Below, piece after piece: positions 14,211-21,303 of a stretch of DNA of 30,742 nucleotides (the stretch's first letter is position 1; each line of letters opens with the position of its first letter). Below the pieces are notes generated by a model. It was not told the DNA's origin and ran no database searches. It was given only the letters and a program-made list of their open reading frames with translations. The translations under genes were made by a program, and so were the position numbers. Origin of the DNA: a virus; the IMG/VR virus record IMGVR_UViG_3300048107_000004, positions 1 through 30,742 of that record; one strand, written 5' to 3'.

Positions 14211-15416
14211 ATGGCTATAAAAGTAAATAATACTACTGTTATTAACGATAGTAGGGCTTTACAGAATATTTCGTCTGTTGATTCAGCTACAGTGACAGCT
14301 TTGAACAACGCCGGTGTTGGAGGTTCTTCTTATGCTAATAAAACCGCTAACTATACTGCTTCGGCGGGGGATTTATTGACAGCTAACACCACTGGCGGAG
14401 CTTTTACCATAACACTGCCTTCAAATCCTTCGGCGGGCGATTCAGTAGGTATAATAGATGTTAATAGGTCTTGGGTGACCAACAGTTTAACTGTAGCTGC
14501 TAGTGGCAAAACGATTACAGACGAGAGAGGAATTACAGCGTCTAATAGTACAGCTTTCAACCAATCTAAAGCGCTTGAATTTATATATAGAGCAGACGGA
14601 GCATGGTACTTTAAACAAACTGTCTCGGGCGAGTTCCCCTCACTGTTGTTTATACCTAGTGATTGGACTTCACCAGATGTAACACTAACAGGATCGGGGA
14701 CATGGAACGCCCCAGCTAGTTGGAGAGAAGAAGACATTATAGTTATGTATCTTACATGCGGGGGTTCCAAAGCGGCGGCCTTTATATACTCAGGACAAAG
14801 TTGGCAGCCGGGAGGGACTGGTGGTTCAGCCAGATTCTTTATCGGTAATGTTTCAGATTTTGACGGAGCTGCTTATGTTTGTGGTAGTGGAGCCACTTCG
14901 ACCAGCTGGAATAGGCAACCTTTACAGAACGATCAAGAAACGAAGATAACGGACAATTTAGGCGTTAATACATACAGCGCATTAGTTACAGGGTCTGAAA
15001 GCGTCGGTACATACACTAATATAGGACAGATCGTCTCTACGACAAACTTTACTGCGACCAGCGCTTCAGCGGTACAGGACTCTTATATGTCATATACACA
15101 GTCTACAGTTAACCCTATAAACACGGGTACAGTAAGTTTAAGTGTAACGTTCGGTAATAGAGACCACGACAGCTCTGGCCAAAACCCCGGGGTAGTAGGA
15201 CCTAGTATATTTAGTGGCGGGAATGGTAGAAGTACTGGATTTGGTGAAACATCTGCAGCGGGATCGGTAAGTCTTTATTCTGGAAACGGGGGCGCCAGTT
15301 TTGGCGCAAATGGAACTTATCCGGGCGGCGCCGGAGGCGGCCCAACCAGCTACTCTGGAACCACTGGGGGTACTAGCGCCGCAGGTAATATTCGAATTTA
15401 TAGACAGCCGCAGTAA
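14211..15416 (+). CDS. Second tail fibre/adhesin, glycine-rich tip
   Basis: A 401-residue fibre-like protein. The N-terminus (AIKVNNTTVINDSRALQNIS) is a common phage-fibre attachment phrase. Residues ~45-150 resemble a beta-structured domain that ends fibres (AGDLLTANTTGGAFTITLPS, then FIYRADGAWYFKQTVSG). The C-terminal ~90 residues are rich in Gly, Ser and Asn (SGGNGRSTGFGETSAAG and repeated GGxG segments), recalling the polyglycine-loop specificity domains of T4-like gp38 adhesins. Such tips determine receptor binding and vary rapidly. A receptor-binding role is inferred. It is followed directly by a tail-assembly-chaperone-like gene. Confidence 0.78.
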   Translation: MAIKVNNTTVINDSRALQNISSVDSATVTALNNAGVGGSSYANKTANYTASAGDLLTANTTGGAFTITLPSNPSAGDSVGIIDVNRSWVTNSLTVAASGKTITDERGITASNSTAFNQSKALEFIYRADGAWYFKQTVSGEFPSLLFIPSDWTSPDVTLTGSGTWNAPASWREEDIIVMYLTCGGSKAAAFIYSGQSWQPGGTGGSARFFIGNVSDFDGAAYVCGSGATSTSWNRQPLQNDQETKITDNLGVNTYSALVTGSESVGTYTNIGQIVSTTNFTATSASAVQDSYMSYTQSTVNPINTGTVSLSVTFGNRDHDSSGQNPGVVGPSIFSGGNGRSTGFGETSAAGSVSLYSGNGGASFGANGTYPGGAGGGPTSYSGTTGGTSAAGNIRIYRQPQ

Positions 15417-15430
15417 TAGGGAGATAGAAA

Positions 15431-15703
15431 ATGAGCGACTTTGACAATGTTTGGAACCTCACTGAAACAGAGATTAACAATCTTACCGCACAGTTTCGTG
15501 TTAATAGAAATAATATGCTGAAAAAAACAGATGCGATTATCATGCCTGATAGAAACCCTGATGAGCGATGGAATCAGTTCCGTCAAAAACTAAGGGATAT
15601 ACCCCAAAACCAACTTAATTTCCTTAATGGCCTAGATGATGATTATTTCACAGAGTGGGAGTGGGAAAAATGGATGCTCCTTGGCGCGGGGATGATGGAT
15701 TGA
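15431..15703 (+). CDS. Phage tail assembly chaperone-like protein (APC family)
   Basis: A 90-residue protein. RVNRNNMLKKTDAIIMPDR and then ERWNQFRQKLRDIPQNQ match the pattern of the phage tail assembly chaperone family often found after fibre genes (Phage_tail_APC type: R...L..TD...D.....W..[YF]RQ.LRDIP). The C-terminus is acidic and Trp-rich (DDYFTEWEWEKWMLLG). In related phages such proteins assist folding or attachment of fibres; the exact job is poorly known. GGGAG at 15419-15423 is the ribosome-binding site. Its stop codon TGA overlaps the TTG start that I assign to the halogenase, so the two are likely translated together. Confidence 0.75.
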   Translation: MSDFDNVWNLTETEINNLTAQFRVNRNNMLKKTDAIIMPDRNPDERWNQFRQKLRDIPQNQLNFLNGLDDDYFTEWEWEKWMLLGAGMMD

Positions 15704-16860
15704 AGGTTGCTATAATAGGTAAAGGTACAGCGGGATGTATGACAGCCGCGCACTGCAAAAGATGGATAAATGCGGACGAAATAGAGTGGTACTTTGACCC
15801 TTCTATAAAACCGCAGGCTGTAGGCGAAGGGTCAACTTTAAATCTACCTAATAGGCTTAACGATTCTTTAAACTTTTCGCCAAGACATTTTGATTCTGTA
15901 GGCGCGACTGTAAAGACAGGTATCTATAAAGAAGGTTGGGGGAGTAAACGAAAGCCTTTTATCCATGACTTCCCGAGCCCTTCAACGGCTTTGCATTTTG
16001 ATGCAACTCTATTGCAGGGTTTTGTCTATGATAAGTTAAAAGATTCAGTGTCTATAAAAGAAGCTAACGTATCTTCAGATGACATAGATGCAGACTATAT
16101 TATTGACTGTTCTGGCAGACCTTCCTCTTTTGAAGACTTTGAGATGTCAAAGTATATTCCTGTAAACGCCGTACATGTAACACAGTGTTCTTGGGAATAT
16201 CCACGGTTTAGTGAGACATTAGCTATCGCAAGACCTTATGGTTGGGTGTTTGGTATACCCCTTAAAAACCGCTGCTCTGTAGGGTATATGTACAATAAAG
16301 ATATAAATACTTTAGAAGAAGTTAAAGCGGATGTAGAGGTTATATTAAACGAATATAACTTAGTGCCTAATGGGGATACTAACTCATTTAGCTTTTCTAA
16401 CTATAGGCGTAAGAGTAATTTTAAAGACAATATTGTGTATAACGGCAATGCTTCTTTCTTTTTAGAACCTCTTGAAGCTACTTCGTTCGCTACTGTAGAC
16501 AATGTTAATACTATGGCGGTTCAAAGATGGTTTGGGAATACTTCTTTAGAGCTATCGAACCTTAGATATCACGCTAATTTAGACGCCTGCGAAAACATTA
16601 TAATGTTGCACTACGCATCGGGGTCTTCTTTCAAAAGTGACTTTTGGTCCTACGCTAAAGAAAGAGGTATAAAATGTATGGAAAATGCAGACCCTAGCTT
16701 GGATTACATGATTAAAAACTCGAAAGAGCCTAGTAGTACAGGTTCGTATTCTGACGTATTTAAACTGCCCCCTGTTATGACCGAACATTTTGAAGCGTTG
16801 TATAAAAACTGGTGGGAGGGTTCGTTCTCTCAAAACACTAAAGGACTTGGATTAACATAA
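15700..16860 (+). CDS. Flavin-dependent halogenase (tryptophan halogenase-like)
   Basis: Expected to use reduced FAD, oxygen and a halide to make hypohalous acid that halogenates an electron-rich substrate. I choose TTG 15700, overlapping the upstream stop, because the N-terminus then starts KVAIIGKGTAG, the usual first strand and GxGxxG FAD loop (Gly7, 9, 12). In-frame GTG 15655 and ATG 15670 would add residues inside the previous gene. AVGEGSTLNLPN (40-51) fits the next FAD segment. Lys72 (GATVKTGIYKEGW) aligns with the catalytic Lys of PrnA/RebH, and Glu259 in LEPLEATS with their catalytic Glu. Deviations: the WxWxIP signature reads WVFGIP (182-187), and PLESTG reads PLEATS, changing a halide-site glycine. 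At 386 residues it is shorter than the 500-540 of bacterial tryptophan halogenases. Substrate unknown. Confidence 0.9.
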   Translation: MKVAIIGKGTAGCMTAAHCKRWINADEIEWYFDPSIKPQAVGEGSTLNLPNRLNDSLNFSPRHFDSVGATVKTGIYKEGWGSKRKPFIHDFPSPSTALHFDATLLQGFVYDKLKDSVSIKEANVSSDDIDADYIIDCSGRPSSFEDFEMSKYIPVNAVHVTQCSWEYPRFSETLAIARPYGWVFGIPLKNRCSVGYMYNKDINTLEEVKADVEVILNEYNLVPNGDTNSFSFSNYRRKSNFKDNIVYNGNASFFLEPLEATSFATVDNVNTMAVQRWFGNTSLELSNLRYHANLDACENIIMLHYASGSSFKSDFWSYAKERGIKCMENADPSLDYMIKNSKEPSSTGSYSDVFKLPPVMTEHFEALYKNWWEGSFSQNTKGLGLT

Positions 16861-16861
16861 C

Positions 16862-17497
16862 ATGTTAGGATTTTCCCCATATTCAGCTGCAGCCTTTTCC
16901 GATGTAGGTAGTGGGGAACAGCTATTTGTTGCTACAGGCGTTGTTAGTACTGGGGCTGTTGGTACGGTATCAGTTACGGGGAATCAGAGCGGGTTAACTC
17001 TTGGCTCAGTGCAAGGTTCTGCAACAATCGGTGGCGTGGCAGTAGACGCTGGCGGAACACCTGTAATCACATCTCCAAACGCTATGGTAAGTGGTCTAGG
17101 CACAGTTATAGCTTCTACAGACTTAGAGCTTACACTTACAGGCGTTGCGGCTACTGGGTCGCTGGGCACTGTTACTATAATAAACGCCTCGGTTATTAGC
17201 CCTACGGGACTTGCGGGTACTACGAATACCCCTAGTGTTTCTACTATCTCTAACGCTACATTCTCCGTAACCGGTGTAGCTGGAACTATGTCTGTGGGCA
17301 GCGCACAAGGCCAAGCAGGTGCAGGTGCGGATGTTACTGGAGTTTTAGCTACAGGTAGTGTAGGCTCTGTAACAACGACGGCCGCAGCATTGGTAACTAC
17401 TACTGGAGTATCAGCTACAGGAACCGTTGGACAAGCACTTGTATGGGGTAGGATTAAACCTGATCCCGGTACAATATGGACAAGAATAGCAGCGTAA
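16862..17497 (+). CDS. Repeat-rich tail/fibre structural protein
   Basis: A 211-residue protein built of degenerate repeats of the type TGVxATGSxGTV (for example TGVVSTGAVGTVSV, TGVAATGSLGTVTI, TGVLATGSVGSVTT, TGVSATGTVGQALV). Almost all residues are Gly, Thr, Val, Ala or Ser. Such repeats suggest an extended beta-helical or fibrous domain. The N-terminus (LGFSPYSAAAFSD) and C-terminus (RIKPDPGTIWTRIAA) differ from the repeats and may be attachment and capping parts. The position between halogenase and another fibre-type gene suggests a virion surface or tail part. Low complexity prevents a family call. Confidence 0.65.
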   Translation: MLGFSPYSAAAFSDVGSGEQLFVATGVVSTGAVGTVSVTGNQSGLTLGSVQGSATIGGVAVDAGGTPVITSPNAMVSGLGTVIASTDLELTLTGVAATGSLGTVTIINASVISPTGLAGTTNTPSVSTISNATFSVTGVAGTMSVGSAQGQAGAGADVTGVLATGSVGSVTTTAAALVTTTGVSATGTVGQALVWGRIKPDPGTIWTRIAA

Positions 17498-17506
17498 GGA
17501 TGAACA

Positions 17507-18295
17507 ATGCCTAGTACATACACAGACAACGGTGGCATTGAGCTTCCAGCCAGCGGAGAACAGTCCGCTACATGGGGCAACACCGTAAACGATAACATGA
17601 GCATTATAGACCGCTTAACAAACGGTGTCGGTGCTATTACTTTATCTGGTACAACACATACTCTAGCGATTAGTGACGGCGCTCTCTCGGATGGACAGTA
17701 TAAAACCCTCGTGCTTGGAGGGTCTCCTTCAGGTACCAATACGGTGACTGTATCCCCAAATAACGGACAACATATATACATTGTTAAGAACAATAGCGGC
17801 CAAACAGCTGTATTTACTCAAGGTTCTGGGGCAAATGTCAATGTATTAACAGGTACAACTAAGGTTATATACTGTGATGGGGCAGGTGCAGGTGCAGCTG
17901 TTGTAGATGTTACGGGCTCTTTGGACCTTGGCGCACTGATAGTAGGAGGCGTAACTGTCACTTCTACGGCGGCAGAACTCAATATACTAGACGGGGTCAC
18001 TGCAACTGCCGCAGAGTTAAACATAATGGATGGTGTTACAGCTACAGCAGCTGAAATTAACTACGTTGACGGGGTCACATCCAACGTACAAACACAACTT
18101 AACACTAAAGCACCCTCTTCAAACCCTACCCTTGGTGGTACTATCACAATAACAGGTGGCACACAAAGCTGGACAGTAACAGCGGCGGGAACAAATTTAA
18201 CCTTTGCTTATAACGGCACAAATGTTCTTCGTGTAGATAGCTCCGGCAACTTAATAGCATCGGGTGATATAACTACTAATGGAACTATTTCATAA
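17507..18295 (+). CDS. Tail fibre-like protein with AAELN repeats
   Basis: A 262-residue fibre-type protein. The N-terminal PSTYTDNGGIELPASGEQSA, followed by TWGNTVNDNMSIIDRL, is a common phage tail protein start. A strand-rich middle includes GQHIYIVKNNSGQTAVFTQG. Three tandem 13-residue units (TATAAELNILDGV and variants) at 17960-18076 continue into TSNVQTQLNTKAPSSNPTLG, a widespread shaft phrase of phage fibres. The C-terminus (GTNVLRVDSSGNLIASGDIT) looks like an end-cap strand. No chaperone or enzymatic domain is visible. It is probably a side fibre or a fibre linker. Confidence 0.78.
   Translation: MPSTYTDNGGIELPASGEQSATWGNTVNDNMSIIDRLTNGVGAITLSGTTHTLAISDGALSDGQYKTLVLGGSPSGTNTVTVSPNNGQHIYIVKNNSGQTAVFTQGSGANVNVLTGTTKVIYCDGAGAGAAVVDVTGSLDLGALIVGGVTVTSTAAELNILDGVTATAAELNIMDGVTATAAEINYVDGVTSNVQTQLNTKAPSSNPTLGGTITITGGTQSWTVTAAGTNLTFAYNGTNVLRVDSSGNLIASGDITTNGTIS
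17960..18076 (+). repeat. Three tandem 39-base repeats (TATAAELNIxDGV)
   Basis: Units at 17960-17998, 17999-18037 and 18038-18076 each encode 13 residues of the form T-A-T-A-A-E-[LI]-N-x-x-D-G-V. The DNA copies differ at many synonymous positions, so the protein repeat is old and maintained by selection. Confidence 0.85.
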
Positions 18296-18316
18296 CTATC
18301 TCGTTGGAGGTTTATA

Positions 18317-20173
18317 ATGCCACTACAAAAACTCCAGTTTCGCCCCGGGATTGTAAGGGATACAACTGATTACACTAACGAAGGCGGTTGGCGTGACGGG
18401 GATAAAATCCGTTTTCGTTTGGGTTTCCCCGAAACTATAGGTGGTTGGACTCAGTACACAAACTCAGTTATGCTTGGTATTTGCCGCGACCTGCATGCGT
18501 GGACTTCTTTGGCGGGTACAAGGTTTGTTTCAGCGGGTACTAATTTAAAACTATATGTTTTAGACGGCAATAGCCCTGTAGACATTACGCCTATCAGACA
18601 AACTACTTCTGCAGGGGATGTTACCTTTGCGGCTACAAATGGCTCTTCTACAATTACTGTTTCAGATGCAAGCAACGCCGTTTTTTTAAATGATTTCGTT
18701 ACGTTTTCCGGGGCTGCCAGCCTTGGGGGAGCTATAACCGCCGCAGTACTAAACAAAGAGTATCAGGTAACTTCTATTATAAATGCTAATTCCTACACTA
18801 TTACCGTTTCAGCTACGGCTAATTCTTCAGATACAGGGAATGGTGGGAGTTCCGTAGTAGGTGTTTACCAAATAAACACAGGATTAGAATCTCCCGCTAC
18901 TGGTAGTGGATGGGGTGCGGGCGTTTGGGGGCGTAGTACATGGAACTCTCCAGCCGACGTAACAATTCCGGGTGCGCAACTTCGTTTATGGTCTATGGAC
19001 AACTTCGGAGAAGATTTATTAGCAAATGTACGGGGCGGGGGTATTTATTATTGGGATACTTCTACAGGTACTTCTTCCCGTGCTGTAGATATAACTACTT
19101 TAAGTGGTAGCAATCAACCTCAAGTTGCTAATATTGTTCTTGTTTCTGAAAGAGATAGACACGTCATTGCATTTGGTTGTGACCCACAAGGTGATCCCGG
19201 AAACCTTGACCCTTTAACTATACGTTTTTCTGACCAAGAGAGTTTTACTGATTGGGCGGCAACGTCAACTAACACTGCTGGAGAGCTACGCATTGGTACC
19301 GGGTCTGAAATTATAGCTGCAGTACAAACAAAGCAACAAGTTATAATTTTTACAGATCGTTCCGTGTCTTCGATGCAATTTATTGGTGCTCCGTTTACTT
19401 TTGGCCTTACTGAAGTCTCCACAAACACGTCTATCGCAGGGCAAAACGCTGCTGTTGCTTTTGGAGATGCAGTGTATTGGATGGGCGATCAAGTATTTTA
19501 CAAGTATGACGGTAACGTACAACCTATACCATGCCCTATAGAAGAATATGTATTTGAAAACATGAACATTCCACAACGTTCTAAAGTCACTGCTGCAGCC
19601 AATAGTAAGTTTAATGAGATATGGTGGTTTTATCCTTCAGCTACTAGCCAAACAAACGATAGCTACGTTGTATTTAACTATGTAGAAAACAGTTGGTATT
19701 ACGGGACTCTACCCCGCACTGCGTGGTTCGATAATGCTGTTTCTAATTTACCTATCGCTGCTTCACCCGATGGGTACTTATATTTCCAAGAAAACGGTGT
19801 AGACGACGGAAGTACCAACCCACCTAGCCCGATAAGTAGCTACATAGAATCTAGTTCTATAGATATGGGTGACGGAGATCAATTTATGTTTATGTCAAGG
19901 GTTTTACCAGACCTGACATTCCGAAACTCCACGTCTACTCCACAGGCTACGTTTGAAGTAAGTGCGAGGGACTTCCCCGGAGCCAGCTTCGATCAGACAA
20001 ATTCTGGTAGCGCAGTACGTACATCAATAGCACCCGTCGAACAGTTTACGGAGCAGTTGTTCTTCCGGTTACGGGGCCGATCTATGGCCTTGAAAGTTTC
20101 CTCGAATACTCTTGGAACGCAGTGGAGACTTGGCACACCACGCGCAGATATGCGTACAGATGGGAGGCGGTAA
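18317..20173 (+). CDS. Tail nozzle/stabilisation-type protein (P22 gp10-like)
   Basis: A 618-residue protein, predicted mainly beta. The N-terminus (LQKLQFRPGIVRDTTDY, then GGWRDGDKIRFRLGFPETIGGW) is typical of podophage tail hub or stabilisation proteins that close the tail under the adaptors. Propeller-like features include repeated short strands (VFLVSERDRHVIAFGCDPQG-type segment near 270) and Trp/Tyr-containing phrases (DQVFYKYDGNVQPIPCPIEEYV, interrupted by turns). The middle insert of residues ~95-190 is Ser/Thr-rich. C-terminal FFRLRGRSMALKVSSNTLGT resembles the final strand set of this group. Size and position after the fibres fit a nozzle. The exact family name is inferred rather than proven. 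Confidence 0.75.
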   Translation: MPLQKLQFRPGIVRDTTDYTNEGGWRDGDKIRFRLGFPETIGGWTQYTNSVMLGICRDLHAWTSLAGTRFVSAGTNLKLYVLDGNSPVDITPIRQTTSAGDVTFAATNGSSTITVSDASNAVFLNDFVTFSGAASLGGAITAAVLNKEYQVTSIINANSYTITVSATANSSDTGNGGSSVVGVYQINTGLESPATGSGWGAGVWGRSTWNSPADVTIPGAQLRLWSMDNFGEDLLANVRGGGIYYWDTSTGTSSRAVDITTLSGSNQPQVANIVLVSERDRHVIAFGCDPQGDPGNLDPLTIRFSDQESFTDWAATSTNTAGELRIGTGSEIIAAVQTKQQVIIFTDRSVSSMQFIGAPFTFGLTEVSTNTSIAGQNAAVAFGDAVYWMGDQVFYKYDGNVQPIPCPIEEYVFENMNIPQRSKVTAAANSKFNEIWWFYPSATSQTNDSYVVFNYVENSWYYGTLPRTAWFDNAVSNLPIAASPDGYLYFQENGVDDGSTNPPSPISSYIESSSIDMGDGDQFMFMSRVLPDLTFRNSTSTPQATFEVSARDFPGASFDQTNSGSAVRTSIAPVEQFTEQLFFRLRGRSMALKVSSNTLGTQWRLGTPRADMRTDGRR

Positions 20174-20424
20174 TGGCCCAACAAACAACAATACCATTCT
20201 TCGCTGATGCTCCTCAAGAGTACACGCAGTCCTACATGGCGCAAGTTACAAGAGCGTTTGCCTTGTATGCACAACAGCAGCAGAACCCCGGTCCGAGTAG
20301 GGCTAGTACGCTTAACTTGACCGGACTTTCCGTCTACGCAAACAATGCGGCCGCCGTGTCTGGTGGTCTTGCGGTTAATGATGTATATAAGACCGCAACT
20401 GGAGAACTAAGGATAGTAGTATGA
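20173..20424 (+). CDS. Small hypothetical protein after nozzle gene
   Basis: An 83-residue protein. I start it at ATG 20173, overlapping the nozzle stop (TAATG) with GGGAGGCGG (20161-20169) as a strong ribosome-binding site; an ATG at 20122 in the same frame lies inside the previous gene and is unlikely. The N-terminus is helical (QQTTIPFFADAPQEYTQSYM) and the rest is small-residue-rich with short strands (LNLTGLSVYANNAAAVSGGL). It ends in DVYKTATGELRIVV. No known motif; possibly a minor tail component. Confidence 0.65.
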   Translation: MAQQTTIPFFADAPQEYTQSYMAQVTRAFALYAQQQQNPGPSRASTLNLTGLSVYANNAAAVSGGLAVNDVYKTATGELRIVV

Positions 20425-20504
20425 CTGATAAAACAACACCTGAACGTAAAGATATATCTGTGCCGATCACTGCGCCGAAACCTGCTGGCGGGGGCGTATT
20501 CTAG
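20421..20504 (+). CDS. 27-residue micro-ORF
   Basis: An ATG overlapping the previous stop (ATGA) opens a 27-codon frame rich in Thr, Lys and Pro, ending PKPAGGGVF. Its TAG overlaps a GTG that opens the next gene (TAGTG). A frame linked to both neighbours by stop/start overlap is likely translated, and without it the GTG would be far from any terminating ribosome. Function unknown; it may serve translational coupling. Confidence 0.45.
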   Translation: MTDKTTPERKDISVPITAPKPAGGGVF

Positions 20505-20740
20505 TGGAGATGGCTGCAATTTGGAATATTGGCTTAACCGCAGGGGGCGGTTTTTTGGTGTGGTGGATTAAATCCCACCATGAAGAAGTCAAGCGGGTAA
20601 CTATCCTACTTAACAGAACTCGAGAAGAACTAGCTAAAGAGTACGTCACTAAGTACGACTCTAACCAAGTGCTTGGTCAAATAATGAGTAAATTTGACAA
20701 GATAGAAGAAAAGCTAGACAGACTGGTGGAAAGAAAATGA
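20504..20740 (+). CDS. Small membrane protein with C-terminal coiled coil
   Basis: A 78-residue protein starting at GTG 20504 (overlapping the upstream TAG) or ATG 20510; GGCGGGGGC about 9 bases upstream favours the GTG. Residues ~4-24 (AAIWNIGLTAGGGFLVWWIK) form one membrane helix. The rest is a charged coiled coil (KSHHEEVKRVTILLNRTREE, then FDKIEEKLDRLVERK). One N-terminal helix with a long coiled coil is the layout of an i-spanin or of a small accessory holin protein. It lies 3.5 kb before the obvious holin, so the role is uncertain. Its stop overlaps the next ATG. Confidence 0.65.
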   Translation: MEMAAIWNIGLTAGGGFLVWWIKSHHEEVKRVTILLNRTREELAKEYVTKYDSNQVLGQIMSKFDKIEEKLDRLVERK

Positions 20741-21303
20741 AACGTTTATTTATAGCGATACTCTTCTTTGTTGCAGGTCTTGCTATAGGTAACGTTGTCC
20801 CTGCTAACGAAGACGACACAATTAAGTCGGAAAGCACAGTCACTTCTAGCGGCACGATGGACACTACAATTAATAGTCCACCACCTTCTGCTATATCACC
20901 CCAGATTAGCGCAAGTAACTCTGACTTATGTACTGTAGGCGTTGCTGGTGCTGTGCAAACACAAATACTAGGTATATCCGCAGGTAGAACTGTACGGGAT
21001 ATGAACTGTGAAAAGTTAAAGAACGCCAAAACCATGTATGATATGGGTATGAAAGTGGCAGCGGTATCTGTAATGTGCCAAGATTCTCGCGTGTTTGAAG
21101 CCATGCTCAACGCGGGGACGCCCTGCCCCAAGGATGGGTTGGTGGGGGATAAAGCTAGGCTAGCATGGGAAATGGAAGCTGTTGAGCAAACTATTCAACG
21201 CGAACAGAACAACCCAATGAGAAAGATTTTCAATGAAAACGTTGAAACAAAAACAGGTCTTAGTGTTATTATTAGCACTTTGGCCTTCTTACTCTTCTTG
21301 TGA
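20737..21303 (+). CDS. Exported protein 1 with C-terminal membrane helix
   Basis: A 188-residue protein. KRLFIAILFFVAGLAIGNVVP at the N-terminus is a signal peptide or anchor. A Ser/Thr/Pro linker (TTINSPPPSAISPQISAS) leads to a domain with four Cys (SDLCTV, MNCEKL, VMCQD, TPCPKD), suitable for two disulfides in an oxidising compartment. TGLSVIISTLAFLLFL at the end is a second hydrophobic helix. Similar proteins with SPPPxAxxP followed by CxxxxxGA occur in marine phages, from memory, without known function. The 3' end overlaps the next gene by 71 bases in another frame. It could be a periplasmic or virion membrane-interacting protein. Confidence 0.7.
   Translation: MKRLFIAILFFVAGLAIGNVVPANEDDTIKSESTVTSSGTMDTTINSPPPSAISPQISASNSDLCTVGVAGAVQTQILGISAGRTVRDMNCEKLKNAKTMYDMGMKVAAVSVMCQDSRVFEAMLNAGTPCPKDGLVGDKARLAWEMEAVEQTIQREQNNPMRKIFNENVETKTGLSVIISTLAFLLFL

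Noticed and set aside
14351-14770. Antisense frame of 139 codons in the glycine-rich fibre gene
   Set aside because: It reflects the codon pattern of the fibre gene and has no recognisable domain or translation signal.
15655-15699. GTG 15655 or ATG 15670 as halogenase start
   Set aside because: These add 10-15 residues before the first FAD-binding strand and lie inside the upstream gene; TTG 15700 gives the normal family N-terminus and a stop/start overlap.
16984-17793. Long open frame of 269 codons on the - strand
   Set aside because: It lies antisense to two repeat-rich tail genes, spans their boundary, and is composed of Val/Pro/Thr low complexity that mirrors the sense repeats. All supported genes are on the + strand with good ribosome-binding sites, which this frame lacks.
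17960-18076. Tandem repeats as a CRISPR array
   Set aside because: The 39-base units are directly adjacent without spacers, are in frame, and encode a known fibre repeat.
20661-21131. Antisense frame of 156 codons with hydrophobic stretches
   Set aside because: It overlaps the end of a membrane coiled-coil gene and the first exported-protein gene, both with overlapping stop/start signals and good ribosome-binding sites; antisense hydrophobicity is a by-product.
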